Source: Dehalogenimonas etheniformans
Lineage (GTDB): Bacteria > Chloroflexota > Dehalococcoidia > Dehalococcoidales > Dehalococcoidaceae
Length of the DNA stretch: 64,000 nt
NCBI RefSeq assembly: GCF_014672715.2
Contig: NZ_CP058566.2
Span: 1,612,001-1,676,000 of the forward strand
Direction of reading: 5' to 3'
Positions within the stretch are counted from its first letter, which is position 1. The number at the start of each line of letters is the position of its first letter. A program made the position numbers and the translations under genes. A model generated the notes under the pieces. The model was not told the DNA's origin, did not search any database, and worked only from the letters and a program-made list of their open reading frames with translations. Below are positions 25,807-34,079 of the stretch, piece by piece.

Positions 25807-26601
25807 ATGGACAAATCGATCAAGGAACTCTTCGATCTATCGGGCAAGGTCGCCATCGTTACCGGCGGCGCCCAGGGTATCGGCAAAGGCATCGCTTTAC
25901 GTCTGGCCGAAGCCGGAGCCAGCATCGTCGTCTCCGACATTAACCTCGAATCAGCCCAGGCGACCGTTGCCGAGATGAAGAAAACTCATTTCAAAGCCGT
26001 CGCCGTCAAATCCGACACGAGTAAAGTGGCTGACGCCGAACGCACGGTCCAGGAAGCGATCGAGGCTTTCGGCGACCTCGACATCCTCGTCAATAACGCC
26101 GGCATCTACCCTTTCGCCTCGACCGAGTCAATGACCGAGGGCATCTGGGACAAAACCATCGACATCAACTTGAAAGGAATCATGTTCTTCACCCAGGCGG
26201 CAGCTAGGGCGATGATTGCCAAAGGTCACGGCGGCAAAATCGTCAATATCGCCTCAGTGGATGGCTTCCACCCTACCGGCAACTTATTGTCGTATGACGC
26301 TTCGAAGGGCGGAGTGGTCATGCTGACCAAGGCACTCGCCAAGGACCTGGCGGGAAAGGGCATTAACGTCAACGCCATCGCCCCCGGAGCGATCGTGACG
26401 CCCGGCGCTTCCGGCGGCTTGTCCGGAATGAGCAAGGAACAAATTGACGCCGTCACCAAAGCGTTTTTGGCAACGATCCCTATGGGCAGGCAAGGGACGC
26501 CGGACGACATAGGCCGGGTGGCTCTATTCCTGGCATCCGAGGCAGCGGACTATATGACCGGCAGTGTCGTGGTCGCTGACGGAGGCTACCTGGTAGGCTA
26601 G
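25807..26601 (+). CDS. Short-chain dehydrogenase/reductase
   Basis: A 264-residue classical SDR enzyme. It has the NAD(P) motif TGGAQGIGKGIALRLAEAGA, the NNAG motif and the catalytic set Ser in NIASVDGF, Tyr and Lys in SYDASKGGVVML. The aspartate in VVSDINLESA favours NAD(H). The C-terminus (DYMTGSVVVADGGYLVG) is typical. The substrate is unknown. GGGAGGAT lies 6 bases before the ATG. It is expressed from an operator-controlled promoter divergent from tetR. Confidence 0.92.
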   Translation: MDKSIKELFDLSGKVAIVTGGAQGIGKGIALRLAEAGASIVVSDINLESAQATVAEMKKTHFKAVAVKSDTSKVADAERTVQEAIEAFGDLDILVNNAGIYPFASTESMTEGIWDKTIDINLKGIMFFTQAAARAMIAKGHGGKIVNIASVDGFHPTGNLLSYDASKGGVVMLTKALAKDLAGKGINVNAIAPGAIVTPGASGGLSGMSKEQIDAVTKAFLATIPMGRQGTPDDIGRVALFLASEAADYMTGSVVVADGGYLVG

Positions 26602-26618
26602 TCAAAGCATCCTGATCT

Positions 26619-26648
26619 AAACGCGCCTGTTAAAAAGCAGGCGCGTTT
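26619..26648 (+). terminator. Terminator after the SDR gene
   Basis: AAACGCGCCTG pairs with CAGGCGCGTTT around TTAAAAAG, beginning 18 bases past the stop codon. The T run after the stem is short. Confidence 0.75.
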
Positions 26649-26699
26649 GTCGTCTCAAACTGAAAACTTCGGTTTTTATCGTGTTAGAATTATTCCATT

Positions 26700-29393
26700 A
26701 TGACCGAGTCCTGGCACTCACTATCCCCCAATGAAGCTCTCGAAAAGCTTGAGGCAACTGCATCCGGGTTAAACGATGAAGTTGTCAAAAAGCGGCAACT
26801 ACAGTACGGTCCAAACGCGCTCGAAGAAAAGCCAGGCAAACCGCCTTTGTTGGTCTTCCTGTCCCAATTCGCCAACCCCCTGGTTTACGTCCTTTTTGTC
26901 GCGGCAGCCGTTTCGATATTCACCGGGCACGCCGTAGACACACTTACCATCTTCGGCGTTCTTCTGATCAACGCCGCAATCGGTTATATCCAGGAGACCC
27001 GGGCTGAAAAGGCGATGGCATCGCTTAAGGAAATGACGGCACCCAAGGCTACTGTTAGGCGCGGGGGGCGGCTGCACGATATTCCCGCCCGTGAACTTGT
27101 GCCTGGAGACATAATCATCCTAGCAGCCGGCGACCGGGTTCCAGCCGACGCCCGGCTGATCCAGATAACCGGGCTCGAGACCAATGAGTCCGCCCTGACC
27201 GGCGAATCCGAACCGGTTGAAAAGGGCCTGCATCAGGTTCCCGATGAGACAACGATGGCCGACCAAGCGGACGTGGTCTTCCAGGGAACCTCAGTAACCC
27301 AGGGCCAGGGTGAAGCCGTGGTAGTTGCTACGGGCATGGCGACTGAACTCGGGCGGATCGCCGGCAGCCTGGAAGAAATACCACAAGAAAAGACGCCGCT
27401 GCAGAAAAACATCGACCGCCTATCCAAGAGCCTAGTATTCATTCTCCTCGGTGTTTGCGTTTTGATCCTAGCCGTCGGTTTAATCCGAGGACTTGGATTA
27501 ACCGATATGGTCCTCTTTGCGATAGCCGCCGCCGTCTCAGCCATTCCGGAAGGGCTGCCGGCGGTGGTCACGGTCGTCCTGGCCATTGGAATGCGCATCA
27601 TGGCCGCCAGACACGCCATTATCCGCAGACTGGTCGCCGTGGAAACACTCGGCTCGGCCACGGTCATCTGCTCCGACAAGACAGGCACCCTTACCATTAA
27701 CCAGATGACGCTGCGCAAGCTCTATTTCGACGGACGCACCATCGAGGTCACTGGTGAGGGATACCGACCGGAAGGAGACTTCAAAGAAGGAGAGCGAACA
27801 CTCAATATAACGGAAGAAGAAACCTTACTCAACCTTCTCCGGGTGAGCGCGCTAACTAACGATGCATCGATTACCACCGGCGCGGAATGCTGCAATATCT
27901 TCGGCGATCCAACCGAAGCAGCTCTACTAGTGGCCGCCGCCAAAGCCGGCATAGTCAAAACCGATCTGGAGAAATCTGAGCCCAGGCTCGATGAAATACC
28001 CTTTTCGTCGGAACTCCAATATATGGCCACACTCAACGCCGTCGGAGATGACCTGCAGACAATAAACCTGAAAGGCGCCGCCGAGAAAGTACTCGGCATG
28101 TGCAATTTAATCTGGCGGGAAGGCCGAGTCCTCGAACTAGACGACGAAGTCAGAGAAAATGTCAAGCAGGAAATCGAAGCCATGGCGGCTGCCGGGTTGA
28201 GGGTGCTGGCACTGGCCTCTGCTGACCTGGCCGAGCCAGTTTCGAGCTTTGACAACCTGTCGTTTGAAGATAAATTGACGTTCATCGGATTGGCCGGCAT
28301 TGCCGATCCCCCGCGAGCCGAAGCTAGAGACGCGGTCGCCATGGCCAGGGGAGCCGGCATTAGGGTGGTGATGATTACAGGCGACCACGTCTCGACAGCA
28401 AAGGCCATCGCCGGTCAAGTGGGCATCGACGGCGATCACGCCCTGACCGGAACCGAGCTTTCGGCGATGACTGAAAGCGATTTCGCCCGCGCGGTCGAAA
28501 AAGTATCCGTTTATGCCCGGACCGAGCCGCTACAAAAGCTACGTATCGTCAAAGCCCTGAAAGCCAGGGGCGAAGTGGTGGCGGTCACCGGCGACGGGGT
28601 CAATGACGCCCCGGCGCTCAAGGCAGCGGACATCGGAGTGGCCATGGGCAAATCCGGCACCGACGTTGCACGCGAGGCCGCCGACATGGTGCTGGCCGAC
28701 GACAACTTCGCCTCAGTGGTTGCCGCAGTTGAAGAAGGCCGCGGGATTTTCAACCGGCTGCGGGCTGTCTTTTATTATCTCCTGGCATCTAATATCGGCG
28801 AACTGCTAGCCCTGGCCGCCGCCATCGCCATCATTGGGCAGGCGCCATTATTGGCCGTCCAAATCCTTTGGGTCAACGTCGTCACCGACGCCACCCTGAC
28901 GGTACCCCTCGCTCTCGAGCCGCGCCGGGGCGATGAACTCGACGGGCCGCCACGTTCCCCCGAAGTGGGACTGCTTTATCCCGGTATGATTTGGCGCATC
29001 GGTTATACCGCCGCTATCATGGCAGTGGCGGTATTCGGCATCTTCTGGTGGGGACTGCGCCACGAAACGCTGGAGCAGGCACGAACGCTGGCGTTCTGCA
29101 CCATCGTCAGTTTCGAACTATTCAAGGGTTTCGTAGCCCGCACCGACAACAAGCCGGTTTTGAAAATCGGGCTGTTCTCAAACAAGTGGTTCATGTTCGC
29201 TATGGGTATCGCAGTCTCCCTCCAGCTTGCCGCAGTGTATTTACCCTTCATGCAGGCAGCTTTTCACACCGCGCCGCCTTCGCTGACGGACTGGCTGATA
29301 ATTATCGGCGCCGGACTATCGATCTTCGTGATCGAGGAGCTTCGCAAACAGTTTTTCCCCGAGCTCTTTTCAAAAGGGAAATGGCGAAAATAA
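26700..29393 (+). CDS. P-type cation-transporting ATPase (Ca2+/PMR1-like)
   Basis: An 897-residue P2-type ATPase that pumps a cation across the membrane. It has the N-terminal cation ATPase domain (WHSLSPNEALEKLEATASGL), the actuator TGES, the transmembrane PEGLP motif, the phosphorylation site CSDKTGTLT, and the hinge GDGVNDAPALKAADIGVAMG. Ten membrane segments are expected. The sequence pattern is that of bacterial Ca2+ or Mn2+ pumps, though the ion cannot be fixed from sequence alone. No metal-binding N-terminal CxxC is present. Confidence 0.92.
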   Translation: MTESWHSLSPNEALEKLEATASGLNDEVVKKRQLQYGPNALEEKPGKPPLLVFLSQFANPLVYVLFVAAAVSIFTGHAVDTLTIFGVLLINAAIGYIQETRAEKAMASLKEMTAPKATVRRGGRLHDIPARELVPGDIIILAAGDRVPADARLIQITGLETNESALTGESEPVEKGLHQVPDETTMADQADVVFQGTSVTQGQGEAVVVATGMATELGRIAGSLEEIPQEKTPLQKNIDRLSKSLVFILLGVCVLILAVGLIRGLGLTDMVLFAIAAAVSAIPEGLPAVVTVVLAIGMRIMAARHAIIRRLVAVETLGSATVICSDKTGTLTINQMTLRKLYFDGRTIEVTGEGYRPEGDFKEGERTLNITEEETLLNLLRVSALTNDASITTGAECCNIFGDPTEAALLVAAAKAGIVKTDLEKSEPRLDEIPFSSELQYMATLNAVGDDLQTINLKGAAEKVLGMCNLIWREGRVLELDDEVRENVKQEIEAMAAAGLRVLALASADLAEPVSSFDNLSFEDKLTFIGLAGIADPPRAEARDAVAMARGAGIRVVMITGDHVSTAKAIAGQVGIDGDHALTGTELSAMTESDFARAVEKVSVYARTEPLQKLRIVKALKARGEVVAVTGDGVNDAPALKAADIGVAMGKSGTDVAREAADMVLADDNFASVVAAVEEGRGIFNRLRAVFYYLLASNIGELLALAAAIAIIGQAPLLAVQILWVNVVTDATLTVPLALEPRRGDELDGPPRSPEVGLLYPGMIWRIGYTAAIMAVAVFGIFWWGLRHETLEQARTLAFCTIVSFELFKGFVARTDNKPVLKIGLFSNKWFMFAMGIAVSLQLAAVYLPFMQAAFHTAPPSLTDWLIIIGAGLSIFVIEELRKQFFPELFSKGKWRK

Positions 29394-29487
29394 CTCCAGA
29401 TTGAAGCCTCATATTATCCCGATAGTTAATACCTTCAACTAAAAGCCTCTTATAATGGATTTAAATTTCAATGAAAGGGCGTATACT

Positions 29488-30018
29488 ATGGAACCCGAAC
29501 AGAAAAACAAGATAGACAACCTGGTGGCTCTCCTCAATTGTGACGATCCGATTCAATGCCGGAAAGCCCGACGGCAACTGATCAAAATCGGGCAGGCGGC
29601 TGTCCCTGCGCTGATCAGTGCAGCTTCAAGCGGATTCACCATGAAGCGCTGGGAAGCCCTGGCTGCCCTGGGTTCCATAGGGGGGCAGGACGCTATAAAG
29701 ACCCTGATAAGCCACCTCGGTGACGCCGACTATGGCATCAGGTGGACCGCGGCGGACAATCTTATCAAGATCGGTGAACCGGCGTTGATACCGGTGCTTA
29801 AAGCCACTATCAGCAACAGCAAGTCCCTGCCGTTCCGCGATGGCGTCCACCATTTCCTGACGGACGCAACTTCTGTAGCCGATCCGCACAACGAGATCCT
29901 CGAAACAGTACTAAAGAGCCTCGAAGAGCCAGTCGCCGAACTTGCCGCGCCTGTGGCTGCTGAAGCCGCCCTCGACAAGTTGCGGGAATTCAACAAAGTC
30001 GCAGAGGTTAAGCGTTAA
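29488..30018 (+). CDS. HEAT-repeat protein
   Basis: A 176-residue soluble protein made of HEAT-like helical pairs, for example ALISAASSGFTMKRWEALAALGSIGGQDAIKTLI and LGDADYGIRWTAADNLIKIGEPALIPVL. These form a protein-binding scaffold. The ATG at 29488 is preferred. An earlier in-frame ATG at 29455 overlaps a TATAAT box and would be part of the promoter. No partner is evident. Confidence 0.75.
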   Translation: MEPEQKNKIDNLVALLNCDDPIQCRKARRQLIKIGQAAVPALISAASSGFTMKRWEALAALGSIGGQDAIKTLISHLGDADYGIRWTAADNLIKIGEPALIPVLKATISNSKSLPFRDGVHHFLTDATSVADPHNEILETVLKSLEEPVAELAAPVAAEAALDKLREFNKVAEVKR

Positions 30019-30531
30019 GTATTGCACGGAAAAACGACTGAAACGACTCACCTCCAAAACACCAAGGCCGACGGTGTGGCAATTTGTGTGCTGCGAGCAT
30101 TTGTGCTAATATGCATGGAGATATTATAGCACTTGCGTTCTCATAGCTGTCAAGCGTTTCGTGTCGTTTTTGATACGATATTTTTTGAAAAGCGGAGCCC
30201 AAGGCCACCGCGAACGGACACGCGAACTAACCGCAGATTGCCACGTCGCTTCGCTCCTCGCAAAGACATAGTATTAGAAGCACTTCCGAGGCGGGAGAGC
30301 AGTCGTTAGGGGAATTTCACCCTCTCCATCACTTCCTCTCCCATCGAGGGACAGGAAAGTAATTTACCAGAATAGACTCTTGCTGCCCTCACCCTATCCT
30401 CTCCCGCGAGGCCGTGGGAGAGGATATACCCCCTCGCAAAGACAGGGGGAATTTGGTCGTCGCGGAAACGGGGATTAATATTATCTTGAGTGGGGAATCG
30501 GACTCGCGGACAAGAGATCGGAGGCAGAGAA
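30019..30531. other. 513-bp repeat-rich intergenic region
   Basis: It contains the second leaderless promoter module (30114-30180) followed on the minus strand by a 22-codon frame (30116-30048, MHISTNARSTQ onward). Next come copies of two dispersed repeats: a GATTGCC...CTCGCAAAGACA unit (30236-30269, partial at 30431-30444) and CCCTCTCC...GAGAGG units (30318-30358 and about 30388-30424). No standard gene is present. Confidence 0.6.
30123..30153 (-). promoter_or_regulatory. Leaderless promoter module, copy B
   Basis: Minus strand TTGACA (30153-30148) and TATAAT (30128-30123) with a 19-base spacer ending in GTGC, and the same upstream ATCAAAAACGACACGAAACGC as copy A at 19090-19121. Here the ATG, six bases after the -10 box, opens only a 22-codon frame, so the gene it served may be lost. 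Confidence 0.65.
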
Positions 30532-31314
30532 ATGTCTGGGGAAAATCTTAAAAAAGCGACGTTCGCGGGGGGCTGCTTCTGGTGCATGCAGCCGCCGTTT
30601 AGAAAACTCGAAGGGGTGACAGATGTCGTCGTCGGGTATTCCGGCGGCACCAAGGAAAACCCCACCTACGAAGAAGTATCGACCGGCACCACTGGCTACC
30701 TCGAATCGGTGCAGGTGACCTATGATCCGTCAAAGATATCTTACGATAAGCTGCTGGACACGTTCTGGCACCAGATCGACCCTACCGACTCCGAGGGACA
30801 GTTCGTGGACAAGGGAACCCAGTATCACACAGCTATTTTCTATCATGATGATGAGCAGAGGCAGCAAGCCGACGCATCCAAAAAGGCGCTCGATGCCTCC
30901 GGCAAGTTCAAAAAGCCGGTGGTGACCGAAATAAAGCCGTTCAAGAACTTCTACCCCGCCGAGCAATACCACCAGGATTACGCCAAGAAAAATCCCGGCC
31001 AGTACGGGATGTACCGCATGTTTTCCGGCCGCGACCAATTCCTGAAGAAAACCTGGGGAGAATCCAAGGGTGTCACGGTTTACACCACGCCCGGCTGCAA
31101 CAACTGCCGGATGACCAAAGAGTACCTGAAGTCGAAGAAGATCGATTTCGACGAGGTTGACATCACAGCGCACGAGGACGCGGCAGAGATGATCGTCGAC
31201 AAGACCGGGCAGTTCGGGGTGCCGGTTATCCAGATCGGGGAAGATTTCCAGGTAGGATTCGATGAAAAGGACATCGATAAGTTTTTGAAAGAGCATATGG
31301 CGGTGACATCGTGA
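30532..31314 (+). CDS. msrA: Peptide methionine sulfoxide reductase MsrA fused to a glutaredoxin-like domain
   Basis: A 260-residue protein. Residues 1-165 are MsrA with the catalytic Cys in FAGGCFWCMQPPF and the HQDYAKKNPGQYG region. Residues about 180-255 are a glutaredoxin/NrdH-like domain (VTVYTTPGCNNCRMTKEYL) with a CxxC pair and the cis-proline in FGVPVIQI. The fused domain probably re-reduces MsrA using electrons from the TrxR-like protein encoded next. The ATG at 30532 follows GGAGGCAGAG. The stop overlaps the next start by 4 bases. Confidence 0.93.
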   Translation: MSGENLKKATFAGGCFWCMQPPFRKLEGVTDVVVGYSGGTKENPTYEEVSTGTTGYLESVQVTYDPSKISYDKLLDTFWHQIDPTDSEGQFVDKGTQYHTAIFYHDDEQRQQADASKKALDASGKFKKPVVTEIKPFKNFYPAEQYHQDYAKKNPGQYGMYRMFSGRDQFLKKTWGESKGVTVYTTPGCNNCRMTKEYLKSKKIDFDEVDITAHEDAAEMIVDKTGQFGVPVIQIGEDFQVGFDEKDIDKFLKEHMAVTS

Positions 31315-32240
31315 AGTGCGAACAGGAGATCAAAGACATCATCATCGTAGGGGGAGGCCCCGCCGCGATCACCTCCGCCATCTACGCGGCCAGGATGAAA
31401 AGGTGTGTCTGGATGCTGTACGAGGTGTTGGCCGGCCAGGCTTCGCTGACCAGCAATATCGAAAATTACACGGGTTTCAGGATGATCTCGGGGAGCGACT
31501 TCACCGACACCCTTCAAGACCATCTCGACGATTACGACCTGCAGCCGATGAAGGAGAAGGTCCTCGAGGTCAGGAAAAACGACGGACTGTTCGAAGTTAA
31601 GACGGGAGGCAACCTTTACAAGTCAAAAGCCGTCATCGTCGCTTCCGGTGCGAGGCATCGGGAGCTTGGCGTGCCGGGGGAGAAGGAATTCCTCGGCCAC
31701 GGCGTCGCCTACTGCGTGATCTGCGACGCGCCATTTTTCAGAAACAAGGACGTAGCGGTCGTCGGCGGCGGGAATTCAGCCCTGACCACCGCGCTCGAAC
31801 TGGTGAAGTATGCCAGCAGGATCTATCTTTTATCCAAGAACGAAGGACTCATGGGCGAGCAAACCCTTATCCAGGCTGTTAAGGTGTCAGAAAAGATCGA
31901 ATTCGTCCCATCGGCCAAAATCCTGAAAATCACCGGAGACAAATTCGTTAATGGTATCGAATTCGAGGTCAAGGGCACAGCTAAAAACCTCGAAGTCCGC
32001 GGGGTGTTTATCGAAATCGGGTACATCCCCAATTCAGAGATCATCGACGTCAAGAAAAACAACCGGAACGAGATCATCATCAACGAGAGAAACGAGACGT
32101 CAGAAGAAGGGTTATTTGCCGCGGGAGACGTGACCAACATCGAAATCAAGCAGATCGTGGTAGCGGCGGGCGAAGGCGCCAAGGCGGCTCTGGCGGCATC
32201 CCAATACCTGGACAGAATCGGAGGCGGTTATGGCCATTGA
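31311..32240 (+). CDS. Thioredoxin reductase-like flavoprotein
   Basis: A 309-residue FAD/NAD(P)H enzyme with the FAD motif IIIVGGGPAAITSAIYAARM. The redox pair is in AYCVICDAPFF (CxxC), followed by the NADPH-binding VAVVGGGNSALTTALEL and the closing motif GLFAAGDVTNIEIKQIVVAAGEGAKAAL. It starts with GTG inside the msrA stop codon. Its place between msrA-Grx and msrB indicates that it feeds electrons to methionine sulfoxide repair. A role with other thioredoxins is possible. Confidence 0.9.
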   Translation: MKCEQEIKDIIIVGGGPAAITSAIYAARMKRCVWMLYEVLAGQASLTSNIENYTGFRMISGSDFTDTLQDHLDDYDLQPMKEKVLEVRKNDGLFEVKTGGNLYKSKAVIVASGARHRELGVPGEKEFLGHGVAYCVICDAPFFRNKDVAVVGGGNSALTTALELVKYASRIYLLSKNEGLMGEQTLIQAVKVSEKIEFVPSAKILKITGDKFVNGIEFEVKGTAKNLEVRGVFIEIGYIPNSEIIDVKKNNRNEIIINERNETSEEGLFAAGDVTNIEIKQIVVAAGEGAKAALAASQYLDRIGGGYGH

Positions 32241-32643
32241 GAAGCTGATCAAAACGAACGAAGAATGGAAGAAGATCCTGACCCCAGCGCAATATCACAT
32301 TTTGAGGGAAGGCGGGACCGAGGCAGCGGGCACCTGCGCCTTCACAATAAAACTGGAAGGGGTGTTTCACTGCATCGCCTGCGATAACCCGTTGTTCATA
32401 TCCGGCACCAAGTTCGAATCGGGGACCGGCTGGCCGAGCTTTTATGAACCCTACTCGCCCGATTCGGTCATATTCAAAGAGGACAATCGGGGTTTTGTGA
32501 AAGCTACGGAAGTGATCTGCGGCCGGTGCGAGGGGCACCTGGGGCATGTCTTCAACGACGGGCCGCCACCGACCTATAAGAGGTTCTGCATTAACGGACT
32601 GGTGCTGAAGTTTGTTAAGGGGGAGAAGCGACCGAGTACTTGA
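32230..32643 (+). CDS. msrB: Peptide methionine sulfoxide reductase MsrB
   Basis: A 137-residue enzyme reducing the R-sulfoxide of methionine. It has the zinc-binding pairs CIACD and CGRCEGHLGHVFNDG, and the catalytic Cys in RFCINGLVLKF. It overlaps the end of the reductase gene by 11 bases. Together msrA (S-form), the reductase and msrB (R-form) form a complete repair operon. Confidence 0.95.
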   Translation: MAIEKLIKTNEEWKKILTPAQYHILREGGTEAAGTCAFTIKLEGVFHCIACDNPLFISGTKFESGTGWPSFYEPYSPDSVIFKEDNRGFVKATEVICGRCEGHLGHVFNDGPPPTYKRFCINGLVLKFVKGEKRPST

Positions 32644-32877
32644 TCGCCGGGGAAGTACCCCCTCTCCTTTAGTCCTCTCCCCGTGGGGGAGAGGTGGATT
32701 TGACTGGTGTACTATTCGCGGACGATTGCCACGCCCCGATTACATCGCGGGTCCTCGCAAAGACAGTCCAAGGGCGGCTTTTCACCCTCTCCTTTACTTC
32801 CTCTCCCATCGAGGGAGAGGAAAGGTCACAGACAAGATTGCCGCGTCGATTCGCTCCTCGCAAATACGACGGTGTCT
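32644..32877. repeat. Repeat block downstream of msrB
   Basis: Contains CCCTCTCC...GAGAGG units at 32659-32696 and 32781-32824 and GATTGCC...CTCGCAAAGACA-type units at 32723-32765 and 32836-32868. The same two families occur on the other side of the operon (30236-30444). No gene is present. Confidence 0.75.
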
Positions 32878-33120
32878 TTATTGTAAATTCTTTTTGATCT
32901 CGTCGAATTGGTCTTTGGTAATTTCGCCTTTGGCGTAGCGTTCTTTGGCGATATCCAGAGGCGTCTGACCGCCTCGGGATTGTCCCATCCCTATCCCCAT
33001 AGGATGGCCGCCGCCCCGAGACAAGGCGATAATGCCCCAGACCAGCAAGCCGATGATAATTAGACCAAGTATGAATAAGAACCATCCTCCGCCGCCGTAA
33101 TCATGCATTGGCCACCACAT
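32878..33120 (-). CDS. SHOCT-domain membrane protein
   Basis: An 80-residue protein with one transmembrane helix (GWFLFILGLIIIGLLVWGIIAL). It has a C-terminal SHOCT motif (DIAKERYAKGEITKDQFDEIKKNL). GGAGGATATTT precedes the ATG at 33120, ruling out the longer frame. SHOCT domains are short two-helix modules found at protein ends, possibly for oligomerisation. Three further copies occur at 39405-40227. Confidence 0.85.
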   Translation of the reverse strand: MWWPMHDYGGGGWFLFILGLIIIGLLVWGIIALSRGGGHPMGIGMGQSRGGQTPLDIAKERYAKGEITKDQFDEIKKNLQ

Positions 33121-33198
33121 AAATATCCTCCTGTCAATTGCTGGCGAGCTTGTCAACTCACCTTTTATTCTAGTCTACCAGCTATTTATGTAAAAACG

Positions 33199-33378
33199 AT
33201 GAACTCTTCAAGTAGATTTGAAGAAATTACATTCATTAATGGTCAAATCCAAGCACAAAATAATTTTCAGCAGTCTCGGTTTTTAGCTTTAACCATTACT
33301 TCCGTTCTATTGACAGCTACTACCCATAGTGGTAACTTATTTCAGCCCCCACAACAGGTTGTAGATATTAGAACGTGA
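33199..33378 (+). CDS. Possible small ORF coupled to nrdR
   Basis: A 59-codon frame (MNSSSRFEEITFINGQIQAQ onward) whose TGA overlaps the GTG of nrdR. Its middle is hydrophobic (FLALTITSVLLTA). Base composition is AT-rich compared with nrdR. The overlap suggests a coupled leader peptide, but the same DNA also holds the nrdR promoter region (TTGACA at 33310-33315), so it may be incidental. Confidence 0.3.
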   Translation: MNSSSRFEEITFINGQIQAQNNFQQSRFLALTITSVLLTATTHSGNLFQPPQQVVDIRT

Positions 33379-33935
33379 ACTGTCCAAATTGCCATCATAC
33401 TAATTTCAAGGTCGTCGACTCGCGCGAGGTCGAAGACGGTATCCGCAGACGCAGGGAGTGCCTGGGCTGCGGCTTCCGTTTCACCACCTACGAGCGGATC
33501 CAGCCGGCGGCGCTATTCGTAATCAAGAGGGACGGCCGCCGCGAGGAGTTCAACAAGGAGAAGCTGCTCGGGGGTTTGCACAAGGCCTGCGAGAAGCGTC
33601 CCCTGCCGGTGGGCACGGTCGACAGACTGGCGAATGAGATCGAAGCCGAGTTGGTCGAAACCGGGCGCTCCGAGATCCCCTCGGCTCTCATCGGCGACAA
33701 GGTGATGGAGAAGCTGAAGGCCGTCGACAATATCGCCTACATCCGCTTCGCCTCGGTATACCGGAAATTCACCGACGTTACCGAGTTCAAGGAAATCATC
33801 GATAAGCTAATCAACGGTGACGGACCCTCCCGTGCCCAGTTGCCCCTGATCCTGGGAGAAGGCGTGAAAGAAACGGGTAGACAGCAGTCCAGCCGTCATT
33901 TAGCGATGTCATCGAAAGAGGCGGGGAAGGTATGA
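33375..33935 (+). CDS. nrdR: Transcriptional repressor NrdR
   Basis: A 186-residue regulator of ribonucleotide reductase genes. The N-terminal zinc ribbon is CPNCHH...CLGCGFRFTTYERI and the ATP-cone follows (FVIKRDGRREEFNKEKLLGGL to about residue 140). NrdR senses ATP/dATP and represses nrd genes. Members are usually about 150 residues; here a ~40-residue C-terminal tail (PSRAQLPLILGEGVKETGRQ) is added and may be a late extension. The start is GTG. nrdJ follows after a repeat-filled gap. Confidence 0.93.
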   Translation: MNCPNCHHTNFKVVDSREVEDGIRRRRECLGCGFRFTTYERIQPAALFVIKRDGRREEFNKEKLLGGLHKACEKRPLPVGTVDRLANEIEAELVETGRSEIPSALIGDKVMEKLKAVDNIAYIRFASVYRKFTDVTEFKEIIDKLINGDGPSRAQLPLILGEGVKETGRQQSSRHLAMSSKEAGKV

Positions 33936-34079
33936 TAATCCAGGCTTTGAGATTGCTTCGCGCTCCTGCGGGATCGCTCGCAACGACGATTGCATTGACA
34001 GACAATCCCAATCGGATTGCCATGGGCCCCCGATTTCAACGCAGCCCTCGCAAAGACACTATAAGGTAAAGGATATCCT
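33936..34079. repeat. Dispersed repeat between nrdR and nrdJ
   Basis: Contains GAGATTGCTTCGCGCTCC...CTCGCAACGACG (33950-33990) and CCCTCGCAAAGACA (34046-34059), members of the same family as the units around the msr operon. No cobalamin riboswitch signature was seen. Confidence 0.6.

Noticed and set aside
33936-34079. Cobalamin riboswitch ahead of the B12-dependent nrdJ
   Set aside because: The gap is filled with dispersed repeat units and shows no B12-box-like sequence.
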